A stretch of 64,000 bases of DNA from an uncultured Oscillospiraceae bacterium (GCA_950075865.1 CATMVA010000003.1:1-64000), one strand, 5' to 3'; numbered from the stretch's first letter, positions 8,351-16,954 are shown. The notes: generated by a model not told the origin, from the sequence alone. Numbers and translations are program-made.

Positions 8351-8389
8351 AAGGAGCTGCCGCGGGTTTCCACTCTGCGGCAGCTCCTT
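8351..8389 (+). terminator. Hairpin downstream of metG
   Basis: 13-bp perfect stem AAGGAGCTGCCGC / GCGGCAGCTCCTT with a 13-base loop. The T tract is poor, so termination may be weak. Confidence 0.6.
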
Positions 8390-8422
8390 GCGGTTATCTT
8401 CATGCCATGGGGGGAGAACACC

Positions 8423-8801
8423 ATGAGACCCACCGAAAAAAAGCCCTATCTGGAATGTCCGGCGTGTGGGGAAGTTGTGCTCTCTGGAAGAGAGAGCACA
8501 CAGATGCAATGCTTACACGTTCACCTGCCCATACTGCCAATGTCGATATCGCATTCCATTTTGGTGCCAAATGCTCCAAAAGCTTGGAGGTATAGTGATA
8601 TCGGTCAGTTTCCTTGTAATTTACGCAGAACTTTTTCGGCAACCTGGACATCCTATCAGCGTATTGGATTCAGTTGTTGAGGTCCTTCCCACAGGAACAA
8701 TAGATTTGGCCGTTGTTCTCCTGCTCGCTTTTTGGGCCACCAAAATAACAAATGTCATTGGAAACAAGCTGGCCTACATTGCTCCCCTGGAAAAAGTATA
8801 A
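8423..8801 (+). pseudogene. Zinc-ribbon membrane protein, frameshifted
   Basis: Starting at ATG 8423 (GGGGGGAGAA upstream), the frame encodes MRPTEKKPYLECPACGEVVL and then goes out of phase in a GAGAGAG stretch near 8488-8496. Reading on in the +1 frame gives AHRCNAYTFTCPYCQCRYR, then two hydrophobic spans, to a stop at 8801. Adding one GA unit joins the halves into about 126 residues with paired CPAC/CPYC zinc ribbons and two membrane segments. Base composition is visibly more AT-rich than metG. No family is recognised. A dinucleotide slip is the simplest cause; phase variation or an assembly error are alternatives. Confidence 0.65.
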
Positions 8802-8825
8802 GCCGGGAAAAAACTTCCCCGCCGC

Positions 8826-8868
8826 AAAATACCGCCCTGCCGATCCGAATTCGGCAGGGCGGTATTTT
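8826..8868. terminator. Bidirectional terminator
   Basis: 18-bp perfect stem (arm AAAATACCGCCCTGCCGA) with a 7-base loop, A-rich on the left and T-rich on the right. It serves the broken zinc-ribbon gene and the convergent GNAT gene, whose stop touches the stem. Confidence 0.9.
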
Positions 8869-9371
8869 CATAACCTTTTCCCGTAATACTCCACGTCGAT
8901 CACCGTTCCGTCGGGGTAAACCTCCTGGGCGGATTTGATGAACTGGGTGAACCCGTAGTGGGCATATCGGGCCTTGTTGACCCCGTCGTCGGGCTCCACC
9001 CCAAGGGTGGCCTTGGTGTACCCCCTCCGCCGCAGGTCCTCCGTCATAAAGCGGAACAGCTTGGAGAAATAGCCCTTCCCCTGAAACTCGCTGACTGTCC
9101 GGAAGGCGCAGAGGTAGACCGTCTGAGCATCCACCAGGCCATCGCTGTTCTGCACCGCTCTGGGGTGGACCATGGCGGTGGCCTCGCAGATGACGTGTCC
9201 TCCAAGGAGCCCGTAGTAGGGGAGGGTGTGGCCCCGCCGGTAATTTTCCATACTCCTCCGCTTCCAGACGATCCAGTTTTCCTTGTCCTCTTCGTGCCGG
9301 GCGATCTCATAGGCCCATTTGGCCTCCATGTCCTCGGGCGAGGCGATCTTACAGATAAAAGGCCCCGTCAT
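8868..9371 (-). CDS. GNAT-family N-acetyltransferase
   Basis: A 167-residue acetyl-CoA-dependent acyltransferase fold. The acetyl-CoA motif A is seen as VSEFQGKGYFSKLFRFM around residue 95, a variant of the R/Q-x-x-G-x-G/A loop. The C-terminal GVNKARYAHYGFTQF matches motif B. The ATG at 9371 is preferred over 9383 because the purine-rich GGGGGA lies between them. It follows the M16 peptidase by 49 bases on the same strand and is probably the last gene of that transcript. The acceptor is unknown. Confidence 0.85.
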   Translation of the reverse strand: MTGPFICKIASPEDMEAKWAYEIARHEEDKENWIVWKRRSMENYRRGHTLPYYGLLGGHVICEATAMVHPRAVQNSDGLVDAQTVYLCAFRTVSEFQGKGYFSKLFRFMTEDLRRRGYTKATLGVEPDDGVNKARYAHYGFTQFIKSAQEVYPDGTVIDVEYYGKRL

Positions 9372-9420
9372 GGTTTCCCCCATTTCAGGTCGGAATCAGC
9401 GGTTTACATAATTTCCAATC

Positions 9421-12303
9421 TTACAGGCTCACGATCTCCAGCCCGCCGCAGGCTTTCAGGGCCTCCTCGTGGCCCACCACGCAGACAGCTCCCTCTTTGG
9501 CGGCCTGCTCCAGCGCGGGGCACCAGTCCAGGATGGCCTGGCGGGTGGTGGCCAGGATCTGCTGCCGCAGGGCCTTCTGGTCGGCCAGAGTGACCCCGGC
9601 AAACCACAGGGTGTCGGCCCGGATACCCTGGACGGCGGGCTCGTCCAGCGGCTCCGAGTTGCCGATGGTGGAGATGATGAACTTACCCAGATCCTCCCCC
9701 CCGGCGCAGAACTCCCGGAGGAACTTGGCGCTTTCATCGTAGACCCCCAACGAGCGGGCGGGGGAGGGATCCCGGTAGGAGTGGAAGGTCAGGTCCCCGC
9801 TCCGGGTGCCCACAGCCCCTACGCCGTAAGCGCCGCCCTGGACCCGGACGGCGTTCCACAGGTAGCTGTAAGTGAGGATGTTGGTGCACACGTCCAGGCT
9901 GCCGGAATGGGCCGTGGCCAGCCCGGACAGATGGGCCCCCTTCTCAGCGAAGGAGATCTGGGCAGGAATACGGATGCCCATGCGGTGGGGCAGCCCGGCC
10001 TCGTAATGGGCCTCGGCAGGGAAGTTGTCCCCGGCGGGCAGGGCCTTCAGCAGGGCCGACACGTCCTGCTCCCCGGTGGCCGTAACGCTGACGATCAGGT
10101 TAGCCTTGCCCAGAGCTTTTGCCTGGGCGCTCTGGAGCAGGGCAATGAGGGCGGGAGCCTTGGCGTCGAAGTTCTGGGCCAGGTCGTGGATATACCGGAG
10201 GGCAGTATACCCCCGTCCGGTGGCCTCACGGACGGCCCCGGCGGCCGAGTACCGGGCCTGGGTAGCCAGCCGGCCCAGCATGTGGCCGGCATTCACGGCA
10301 AACTGACGGTTGCTCTCGTCCTTCTGAGCCACGATCTCACGGATCTTGTCGGCCTCAACCAGCTTGGTGGCGGTCAGGATCTCGCACAGAAGCTCCTGAG
10401 CAGGCACCAAATTCTCCTCCAGCACGCTGGCAAAGGCGGACAGGCAGGGGGTACAGGTCTCGGTTTGCCCCAGCTTTGCCTGGGTGTCCAGTCGGAAGGA
10501 CAGGGTGCCGATATAGGTCTTGACCAACTGCTGGAGCTCGGCGGCAGTGTGCTTCTCGGTGGGTAGCTCGCCCAGCAGGGAGGGCAGCAGGGTCAGCCGG
10601 GTCAGCTCCTCCAAAGAGTAGCCCGTCAGGGGGAAATAGAGGGCCAGGTGGACGATGCCCTGAGAAGGGACAGGGTGGAAAAGGACCTTCACCCCGTCCA
10701 CATCCTTCTCCCGGGTCTCCACCCAGAGGGGATCGGGACCCACCTCGCTCAGCGGCAGGGTGGGCAGCTTGGCAATGTCCTCGGGCTTGTCCTCGGACTG
10801 CTGCCAGGCCAGCAGGTGGTTGTTCAGCTTCTTCAGTTCCTCAATATCAGCCTGGCTCCGGGCGGCGTGCTCTTTGGCCAGCCGGGCGTTCTCGGCCTCC
10901 CGTTCCTCCTGGCCCAGGGTCTTGGAGGGCAAGGTGTGGAGGACGGCCAGCCCGGTGTCATTCAGCAGCAGCTCCTTCAGCAGCGCCTCGAAGCCGCCCT
11001 TCCCGATCATCTCACGCACCTTGCCGAAGACGGCGTCGTTGGTCAGGTAGAGCATGGGGTCCCCCCCATGGAGCCAGCCGCTCAGGGACTCGATAGCCCG
11101 CATGAGCCCCTGGGGCTCGCTGCCTTCCTTGGCCTTGAACTCCAGCCGGTTCAGGGAGGCGGTCAGCCCCTCCCCGTTCAGCCCCTTGTCTGCCAGCTCC
11201 CGGGCGGTGTCCCGGATGATCTCCCGGATCTTGCCGCTGTCGGCGTCGTTCATGTTGCGGACGATAATAGCCATCAGCGGCTGGGCGATGCTGTCGTCGA
11301 TCTCCATCTCCACGTCCTCGGCCAGCCCCGAGGACAGAACGGCCCGCTTCAAGGGGGACTCGTTGGTATCGGCCAGATAGTCGCACAAGACCTGAGCGGC
11401 GATGATCTTCTCCCTCTCCTCCCAGGTGCCGATGATCTTGCTCATGCTCAGCAGGGAACGTTTGTCGGTTCCCTGGTCGGGGTCGATCTCATAATAATTG
11501 GTGCCCTCGCTGGCCACCGGAGTCTGGAAGTTCAGCACGGGCAGGTTATTGCTCTTCTCGTACTTGGAGAGATAGCTGTCGATCATCTCCAAAGTCTCGG
11601 TCACGGGCACGGTACCGTCCAGCCAGAACCGGGCGTTGGAGGGGTGGTAAAACCGCTTATAGGTAGCCACAAACTGCTCATAGGTCAGGTCGGGGATAAC
11701 CTTGGGGTCGCCGCCCGAGTTGAACCGGTAACAGTTGTCGGGAAAGAGCTGGGTGGTCAGGTCCTGCCAGATCTTCTGGTCCACGCTGGACATGGAGCCC
11801 TTCATCTCGTTGAAGACCACGCCCTTGTAGGAGGTGGTACCGTCCTCAGTGATCTCGGTGTGGCGGCCCTCCTGGTAGAAGATGTTGGGGTTGTGAAGGA
11901 GGGCGGGGGCAAAGACCGCGTCCAGATAGACGCTCATCAGGTTTAGGTAGTCCTGCTTGTTCCGGCTGGACACCGGGTACATGGTCTTGTCCCCGAAGGT
12001 CATGGCGTTGAGGAAGGTATTCATGGAGCTCTTGATGAGGTCCACGAAGGGCTCCTTTACCGGGTACTTGTCCGAGCCGCAGAGCACCGAGTGCTCCAGG
12101 ATGTGGAACACCCCCGTGCTGTCCTCGGGCAGGGTCTTGAAGGCCACCGAAAAGAGCTTGTTCTCCTCCCCGTTGTCCATCCAGCACAGCTCTGCCCCGG
12201 TCTTGTCATGCTTCATCTCCACCAGCTTGCCGTTGAGTTCCTCCACCTGCCGCACACGGGTGACGGTAAAGCCGTGGAGCGCCTGTCCAACTGTCAGTTC
12301 CAT
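9421..12303 (-). CDS. M16C metallopeptidase (PreP/Cym1-like)
   Basis: A 960-residue inverzincin of the M16C family, large two-chamber peptidases that degrade free peptides such as signal or presequence fragments. The inverted zinc motif HILEH is at residues 67-71, with the downstream metal-ligand glutamate probably in the GVVFNEMKGS stretch. No signal peptide is visible, so it is probably cytosolic. Length fits full-length M16C proteins, with the C-terminal half lacking the zinc site. AAGGAGG at ideal distance fixes the ATG at 12303, although the frame is open to 12378. The GNAT gene lies 49 bases downstream. Confidence 0.92.
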   Translation of the reverse strand: MELTVGQALHGFTVTRVRQVEELNGKLVEMKHDKTGAELCWMDNGEENKLFSVAFKTLPEDSTGVFHILEHSVLCGSDKYPVKEPFVDLIKSSMNTFLNAMTFGDKTMYPVSSRNKQDYLNLMSVYLDAVFAPALLHNPNIFYQEGRHTEITEDGTTSYKGVVFNEMKGSMSSVDQKIWQDLTTQLFPDNCYRFNSGGDPKVIPDLTYEQFVATYKRFYHPSNARFWLDGTVPVTETLEMIDSYLSKYEKSNNLPVLNFQTPVASEGTNYYEIDPDQGTDKRSLLSMSKIIGTWEEREKIIAAQVLCDYLADTNESPLKRAVLSSGLAEDVEMEIDDSIAQPLMAIIVRNMNDADSGKIREIIRDTARELADKGLNGEGLTASLNRLEFKAKEGSEPQGLMRAIESLSGWLHGGDPMLYLTNDAVFGKVREMIGKGGFEALLKELLLNDTGLAVLHTLPSKTLGQEEREAENARLAKEHAARSQADIEELKKLNNHLLAWQQSEDKPEDIAKLPTLPLSEVGPDPLWVETREKDVDGVKVLFHPVPSQGIVHLALYFPLTGYSLEELTRLTLLPSLLGELPTEKHTAAELQQLVKTYIGTLSFRLDTQAKLGQTETCTPCLSAFASVLEENLVPAQELLCEILTATKLVEADKIREIVAQKDESNRQFAVNAGHMLGRLATQARYSAAGAVREATGRGYTALRYIHDLAQNFDAKAPALIALLQSAQAKALGKANLIVSVTATGEQDVSALLKALPAGDNFPAEAHYEAGLPHRMGIRIPAQISFAEKGAHLSGLATAHSGSLDVCTNILTYSYLWNAVRVQGGAYGVGAVGTRSGDLTFHSYRDPSPARSLGVYDESAKFLREFCAGGEDLGKFIISTIGNSEPLDEPAVQGIRADTLWFAGVTLADQKALRQQILATTRQAILDWCPALEQAAKEGAVCVVGHEEALKACGGLEIVSL

Positions 12304-12376
12304 GTTGATTCCTCCTTCGCAAATACAGGATTCCCCTGTTTGCCAAATGTAACCAACATTATGGCACGAAACGGGC

Positions 12377-12410
12377 AAAAAAGCAAGGGCAGGCGCGGGG
12401 CCTGCCCTTG
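12377..12410 (-). terminator. trxB terminator
   Basis: 11-bp stem CAAGGGCAGGC / GCCTGCCCTTG with a 5-base loop, followed on the minus strand by TTTTTT. Confidence 0.85.
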
Positions 12411-12417
12411 GAAAACG

Positions 12418-13323
12418 TTATTGCCCGTCCAACCAACGGCAGGCCGCCGTGGCAGCCACCGAGCCGTCGGCCGCCGCGGTAGTGAGCTGGCGCAAAGCCT
12501 TAGCCCGGCAATCCCCCGCCGCGAACACGCCGGGGGTCTTGGTCAGGCAGTCCTCCCCGGCGGCAAAATAGCCCCCCTCGTCCAGGGCGGCCAGGTGGGC
12601 GAAGGCGCTGTTGTCGGGCTCCTGCCCCACCTCCACAAAGAGACCTTCCACCTGGAGTTGGTTCTTTTCTCCCTTCTCGCTGGTGAGCTCCACCCCCGTA
12701 AGGGCTTCCTCCCCCAGCAGTCCGGTGATCCGGCAGCCCAGGGCGTACCGGATGTTCTCCCTCGCCCGGGCGGCATCCACATTGGCCTGCTGGGCCCGGA
12801 ACTGTTCCCGCCGGTGGACGATGGTCACCCCAGAGCAGATCCCGGACAGGTAAAGGGCGGCTTGGAGGGCGCTGTCTCCCCCTCCGGCCACCGCCACATT
12901 CTTATCCCTGAAAAAGGCCCCGTCACAGGTGGCGCAGTAGCTCACCCCCCGGCCCACCAGAGCGTCCTCCCCGGGGAGGCCCAGCTTCCGGTGCTTAGCC
13001 CCGGTGGCCAGAATGAGGGCCCTGCCCTCGTACGTTTTCTTCCGAACAGTTAACATAAAACTGTTCTCAGTCTTTTCGGCGGCGGTCACCATTCCGAACT
13101 TTACCTCGGCCCCCAGAGCCTTGGCCTGGTTCGTCAGGGCGTCGGCGTAGTCCATCCCGCTCATCGCCGGGACGCCGGGGTAATTCTCCACCAGGTGGGA
13201 GGAGGTGATCTGTCCCCCGAATGCAGTCCCCTCCAGTACCAGGACGGTCCTCCCCGCCCTGCGGGCGTATATGGCGGCGGTGAGCCCGGCGGTCCCACCC
13301 CCCACGATCAGAATATCATACAC
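12418..13323 (-). CDS. trxB: Thioredoxin reductase
   Basis: NADPH-dependent flavoprotein that reduces thioredoxin in the cytosol. The FAD-binding GGGTAG motif is at residues 8-13, the redox-active CATC at 130-133, the NADPH-site GGGDSA at about 155 followed by HRREQF, and a C-terminal FAD motif GVFAAGDC. The 301 residues match low-molecular-weight TrxB. GGGAGG lies before the ATG. It may have its own extended -10 promoter at 13394-13404 and ends in its own terminator. Confidence 0.93.
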   Translation of the reverse strand: MYDILIVGGGTAGLTAAIYARRAGRTVLVLEGTAFGGQITSSHLVENYPGVPAMSGMDYADALTNQAKALGAEVKFGMVTAAEKTENSFMLTVRKKTYEGRALILATGAKHRKLGLPGEDALVGRGVSYCATCDGAFFRDKNVAVAGGGDSALQAALYLSGICSGVTIVHRREQFRAQQANVDAARARENIRYALGCRITGLLGEEALTGVELTSEKGEKNQLQVEGLFVEVGQEPDNSAFAHLAALDEGGYFAAGEDCLTKTPGVFAAGDCRAKALRQLTTAAADGSVAATAACRWLDGQ

Positions 13324-13365
13324 AGCAAAGCCTCCCTGGATCCATCTTTTCCCGCTCCCTGGGTT

Positions 13366-14187
13366 TTATCCCCCCAGCCGAGCTGGCTTGCCTATTATAC
13401 CACATTTTTCCTTTTTTGTATATCCCCCATCCAGTCCCTTTTGCTCCTCCTCCATAAACTCGGTCATCACATGGCGATAGCGCTTTGGCAGGTGGGTGGC
13501 CTGGCACTTGGGGTTGATCCGCCCCTCGATGGCGATGGTGTTGAAAAAGCTCTTCCACAGCCGCCGCCAGGAGCGCTCCTCCGCCCCGGCGGGGCCCATG
13601 GAGAAATCTTCTACCGGCTCGATGGTCCACCGGAAGCCCGCCGCAAACAGGGCCTCATGGTGGGTACGGTCGTAGAGGATGACCTTCTCCCCATTGAGCC
13701 GGGCGGCAAAGTGGGGTGCCAACAGGGGAAGCACCCGGTTTTTGGGCTCGATCTCCCCCACCAGAAAGCCCTCCAGCTCGGAAAAGCGGACAAAGCCTTT
13801 CAAATGGTCCCACTCGGTCCACATTTTCTGGAGGGCCAGGGTCACCTTGGCCATGTCCGGGTCGGTCAGGTCCCGGCTCACCCGGTCCCCCTCGTCAAAG
13901 CCCCGGCGGATGAGCCGGTACAAAATCATGTCCCGGTCGGGGAGGCAGGTGAGGTAGGCCCGCTCCATCTGGGTACGGAACTGGGCCGAGGTCTTTTTCC
14001 CCAGCCCCTCCCGGACCCGCTTGGCGTGCGCCGGATGGGTCTCCACCACCCGCTCCGGCCAGAGGGTGAGGGCCGGGTCGTCCAGCAGCAGAAATTCCGC
14101 CGGAAGCTCCTTGTTTACATAACTTTCAAAAACACAGGTAAGAAAACCGTCAAACATGCCGTCATACCGGTAACAAACCGCGGACAT
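13366..14187 (-). CDS. DUF4130 / TIGR03915 putative DNA repair protein
   Basis: A 273-residue protein of the TIGR03915 (DUF4130) family, known from genome context as the partner of the TIGR03916 radical-SAM protein and fused to UdgX-like uracil-DNA glycosylase domains in some Proteobacteria. Recognisable stretches are YRYDGMFDGFLTCVFESY at the N-terminus, FVRFSELEGFLVGEIEP mid-protein and RINPKCQATHLPKRYRH near the end. The biochemical role is not established. GGAGG seven bases upstream supports the ATG at 14187. It lies 90 bases behind the radical-SAM gene and shares its LexA-like promoter. Confidence 0.88.
   Translation of the reverse strand: MSAVCYRYDGMFDGFLTCVFESYVNKELPAEFLLLDDPALTLWPERVVETHPAHAKRVREGLGKKTSAQFRTQMERAYLTCLPDRDMILYRLIRRGFDEGDRVSRDLTDPDMAKVTLALQKMWTEWDHLKGFVRFSELEGFLVGEIEPKNRVLPLLAPHFAARLNGEKVILYDRTHHEALFAAGFRWTIEPVEDFSMGPAGAEERSWRRLWKSFFNTIAIEGRINPKCQATHLPKRYRHVMTEFMEEEQKGLDGGYTKKEKCGIIGKPARLGG
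13394..13404 (-). promoter_or_regulatory. Extended -10 element before trxB
   Basis: TGTGGTATAAT on the minus strand, 71 bases before the trxB start and inside the end of the DUF4130 gene. The -35 is weak, so it relies on the extended -10. Confidence 0.45.
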
Positions 14188-14277
14188 CACCTCACCTCCA
14201 TTTTAATTATGTAAATTGTATTATGTAACCTCCGCCCCCGGCCCGCCAAATGCAATTGGCCTTCCGCAGGGCTGCTC

Positions 14278-15546
14278 TCACGAAACCACCTGATCAAACA
14301 AACTCAGCTGCTCCCCCTGCCCGGCGGGCAGGGCCTCCCGCTCCAGCCCCGCCAGGCGGCGATACACCGTGTCCTGACCGGATTTCAGGCCGGGGAGGAA
14401 ATGGCCCGAGCAGGTGATGAAATACTGGGCCCTCTTCATGACGATGCCCAGCCGCTTCACCCCCTCGAAGGTAAGGGGCCCCACCCGCCGGGCGGTGACG
14501 ATCCGCTGGGCTCCCCGGACCCCGATGCCCGGGACCCGGAGGATGACCTCATAAGGGGCCTTGTTCAGCTCCACCGGAAAGAACTCCGGATGCCGCAGGG
14601 CCCAGTCGCTCTTGGGATCCAGGGCAGCGTCAAAATTGGGGTGGTCCTCGTCTAAGATCTCCCCGGCGGAAAAGCCGTAAAACCGCATGAGCCAGTCAGC
14701 CTGGTAGAGCCGGTGCTCCCGCAGCAGAGGGGGCTTGAATCCGGCGGGGGCGGGGAGGAGCTTGTTGTCGGACACGGGCATATAGGCCGAGAAAAACACC
14801 CGCTTCAACCCGTACTTTTGATAAAGCCCGGCGCTGAGGCGCAAAATGTGCAGGTCATTCTCCGGCGTGGCCCCCACGATCATCTGGGTGGACTGGCCCG
14901 CCGGGGCGAATTTGGGCGCGTGGCGGTAGAGCTTGAGCTCGGCCTTGGACTGGGCCGCCCCGTCCCGGATCTGGGCCATAGGTGCCAGAATGGCCCCCTT
15001 GGACTTGTCTGGGCAGAGAAGGTTCAGCGACTGCTCGGAGGGCAGCTCAATATTGACGCTCAAACGGTCGGCCAGCAGCCCCAGCCGGTAGGTGAGACCC
15101 GGGTCGGCCCCGGGGATGGCCTTGGCGTGGATATAGCCGTTGAAGTGGTACTCGGTCCGCAACAGCCGCAGGGCCTCGATCATCTGCTCGGTGGTGTAGT
15201 CCGGGCTTTTCAGCACCGCCGAGGAGAGAAACAGCCCCTCGATGTAGTTCCGGCGGTAGAACTGGATGGTCAGCTCGCACAGCTCCCGGGGGGTGAAGGC
15301 CGCCCGGGGCAGGTCGTTGGACCGCCGGTTCACGCAGTAGGCGCAGTCGTACCTGCAGTGGTTGGTCATGAGCACCTTGAGCAGGGAAACACACCGCCCG
15401 TCGGCCGAAAAGGAGTGGCAGCAGCCCGAATTGGAGGCGTTGCCGATGGTGCCCGCCCTGCCGCCCCGGGTCACCCCGCTGGAGGTGCAGGCCGCGTCAT
15501 ACTTGGCGGCGTCAGCCAGAATGTTCAGCTTCTCCATCAGGTCCAT
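14278..15546 (-). CDS. TIGR03916 radical-SAM putative DNA modification/repair protein
   Basis: A 422-residue radical-SAM enzyme. The Fe-S cluster motif C-x3-C-x2-C reads HCRYDCAYC around residues 64-71. A helix-hairpin-helix-like segment near the C-terminus (VILRVPGIGVRGAQRI) is typical of non-specific DNA binding. These two parts and the adjacent DUF4130 gene identify the TIGR03916 family, whose repair role is predicted from context, not proven. The ATG at 15546 is preferred over 15564 because AGGAGAGG lies between. It is the first gene of the transcript from the promoter at 15562-15606, which carries two LexA-like boxes. Confidence 0.9.
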   Translation of the reverse strand: MDLMEKLNILADAAKYDAACTSSGVTRGGRAGTIGNASNSGCCHSFSADGRCVSLLKVLMTNHCRYDCAYCVNRRSNDLPRAAFTPRELCELTIQFYRRNYIEGLFLSSAVLKSPDYTTEQMIEALRLLRTEYHFNGYIHAKAIPGADPGLTYRLGLLADRLSVNIELPSEQSLNLLCPDKSKGAILAPMAQIRDGAAQSKAELKLYRHAPKFAPAGQSTQMIVGATPENDLHILRLSAGLYQKYGLKRVFFSAYMPVSDNKLLPAPAGFKPPLLREHRLYQADWLMRFYGFSAGEILDEDHPNFDAALDPKSDWALRHPEFFPVELNKAPYEVILRVPGIGVRGAQRIVTARRVGPLTFEGVKRLGIVMKRAQYFITCSGHFLPGLKSGQDTVYRRLAGLEREALPAGQGEQLSLFDQVVS

Positions 15547-15561
15547 GGCGGCCTCTCCTCT

Positions 15562-15606
15562 CAAACAGATGTACCATCATTATAATACATCTGTTCGATA
15601 TGTCAA
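15562..15606 (-). promoter_or_regulatory. Strong promoter with two LexA-like (SOS) boxes
   Basis: On the minus strand TTGACA (15606-15601), a 16-base spacer and TATAAT (15584-15579). The spacer contains CGAACAGATGTAT (15597-15585). Downstream of the -10 an inverted copy, CAAACAGATGTAC on the plus strand (15562-15574), follows. Both resemble the Gram-positive LexA site CGAAC-N4-GTTCG. A repressor there would cover both promoter hexamers. Confidence 0.75.
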
Positions 15607-15637
15607 GAGGGTTTTCACCGGCCAATCTTAGATACCC

Positions 15638-15666
15638 TTGCGCCAGGCAGGGGGGTGTGGTAAAAT
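15638..15666 (+). promoter_or_regulatory. Promoter of the AT-rich orphan gene
   Basis: TTGCGC (15638-15643), 17-base spacer, TAAAAT (15661-15666), with the extended -10 form TGTGGTAAAAT. Confidence 0.6.
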
Positions 15667-15693
15667 TGATCATGCATGAACGGGGGCAATGTC

Positions 15694-16149
15694 ATGGAAC
15701 TTATTGTGAAAGACGATGCGTTTTTCAGCCATGCAGGTGGGCGTATCTTTGGAACTATCTATTTTCATGCGGATGAATATGCTTTTCCCTGTGTGGACTG
15801 GACCGATTTCACCGAAGAAGTGCTGACCATGTGGGCAAATGAACTGCTGAACCGCAATAACAGGCACTATTCCCATTTTACGCTGTATTTTATGGACGGA
15901 GACTATTGGCTGGATGTCTGTAAGGATGACAAAATGCATCTAACGGTCAAATGTATGGATAACAATACATCCGTGCATGAGTTTGAATGCGATTATTTTG
16001 ACTTCTTATCCATCGTTAATGACGGAATGCGCTCCCTCCTTTCCCTGCTCCACAAAAGGCAGAAAGAAGCCATAGACCGGGATTTTTCTAATACTATTCG
16101 GTGTCTAGAGAGATTTTCCGACCAGATAGAGCATGCAATTCCAATATAA
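15694..16149 (+). CDS. Orphan AT-rich protein, unknown function
   Basis: An acidic 151-residue soluble protein that I do not recognise. It begins MELIVKDDAFFSHAGGRI and contains aromatic, strand-like stretches (YSHFTLYFMDGDYWLDV) and a C-terminal helical, charged part. The composition resembles small immunity-type proteins, which is only an impression. GC content is clearly below that of its neighbours, suggesting acquisition by transfer. GGGGG eight bases upstream favours the ATG at 15694 over 15676. It has its own promoter and ends just before tatD, with which it may be cotranscribed. Confidence 0.7.
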   Translation: MELIVKDDAFFSHAGGRIFGTIYFHADEYAFPCVDWTDFTEEVLTMWANELLNRNNRHYSHFTLYFMDGDYWLDVCKDDKMHLTVKCMDNNTSVHEFECDYFDFLSIVNDGMRSLLSLLHKRQKEAIDRDFSNTIRCLERFSDQIEHAIPI

Positions 16150-16171
16150 AATCCAATCCCGAGGTGATCCC

Positions 16172-16954
16172 ATGCGCTTATTTGATACCCACGCACATTA
16201 TTACGACGAGCATTTTGACGCTGACCGGGACGCGGTGCTCTCCTCCCTGCCCGGCAAGGGGGTGGAGCGGGTTGTCTGCCCGGGCTGCGATTTGGCGTCC
16301 TCCCGGCAGAGCATGGCGTTGGCAGAAAAATACCCCTTTCTCTATTTCGCCGCCGGGCTCCATCCGGAGAATCGGGAAGGGGCCGCCTTGGCCGATCTGG
16401 AGGAGGTCAAAAGGCTGTGCGCCCACCCCAAATGCGTGGCCGTCGGCGAGATCGGCCTGGACTACTACTGGGTCAAGACCCCCGAGGAACGGAAAAACTC
16501 CCGGGACTTTTTTGACGCCCAGCTCTCCCTCAGCGAGGAGCTGGACCTGCCCGCCATCGTCCACGACCGGGACGCCCACAAGGACACGCTGGACATTGTC
16601 CGGGCCCACCCAAAGGCCCGCGGCGTGTTCCACTGCTGCGCCCTCTCTGCTGAGGATGCCAAGGTGGCCCTGGACCTGGGGTGGTATCTTTCCTTTACCG
16701 GGAACATCACCTTTCAGAAGGCACGCAGGGCCTTGGAGGTCATTGCGGCGGCCCCCATGGACCGCATCATGATCGAGACCGACGCCCCCTACATGACTCC
16801 CGAGCCCTTCCGGGGCCGCCGGAACGACTCGGGCTACGTCTACCGGGTGACCGAGACCGTGGCCCAAGTGAAGGGCCTCTCCACAGAGGAGGCCGCAGAA
16901 CTTACATTTCTAAATGGACTACGATTTTTTGGATTGGAGGACAACTCCTTATGA
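16172..16954 (+). CDS. tatD: TatD-family metal-dependent DNase
   Basis: A 260-residue TIM-barrel hydrolase of the TatD family, with 3'-5' exonuclease or deoxyribonuclease activity in characterised members. Metal ligands are visible: FDTHAHYYD (residues 4-12), GEIGLDYYW (about 92-100, with the bridging Glu), HDRD (about 130) and ETDAPYMTPEP (about 205). GAGGTGA fixes the ATG at 16172. The stop overlaps the start of the next radical-SAM gene by 4 bases, so the two are translationally coupled. Confidence 0.93.
   Translation: MRLFDTHAHYYDEHFDADRDAVLSSLPGKGVERVVCPGCDLASSRQSMALAEKYPFLYFAAGLHPENREGAALADLEEVKRLCAHPKCVAVGEIGLDYYWVKTPEERKNSRDFFDAQLSLSEELDLPAIVHDRDAHKDTLDIVRAHPKARGVFHCCALSAEDAKVALDLGWYLSFTGNITFQKARRALEVIAAAPMDRIMIETDAPYMTPEPFRGRRNDSGYVYRVTETVAQVKGLSTEEAAELTFLNGLRFFGLEDNSL

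Noticed and set aside
8351-8389. Hairpin after metG considered as a riboswitch or T-box
   Set aside because: A simple 13-bp stem following the stop codon; no T-box or aptamer consensus is visible.
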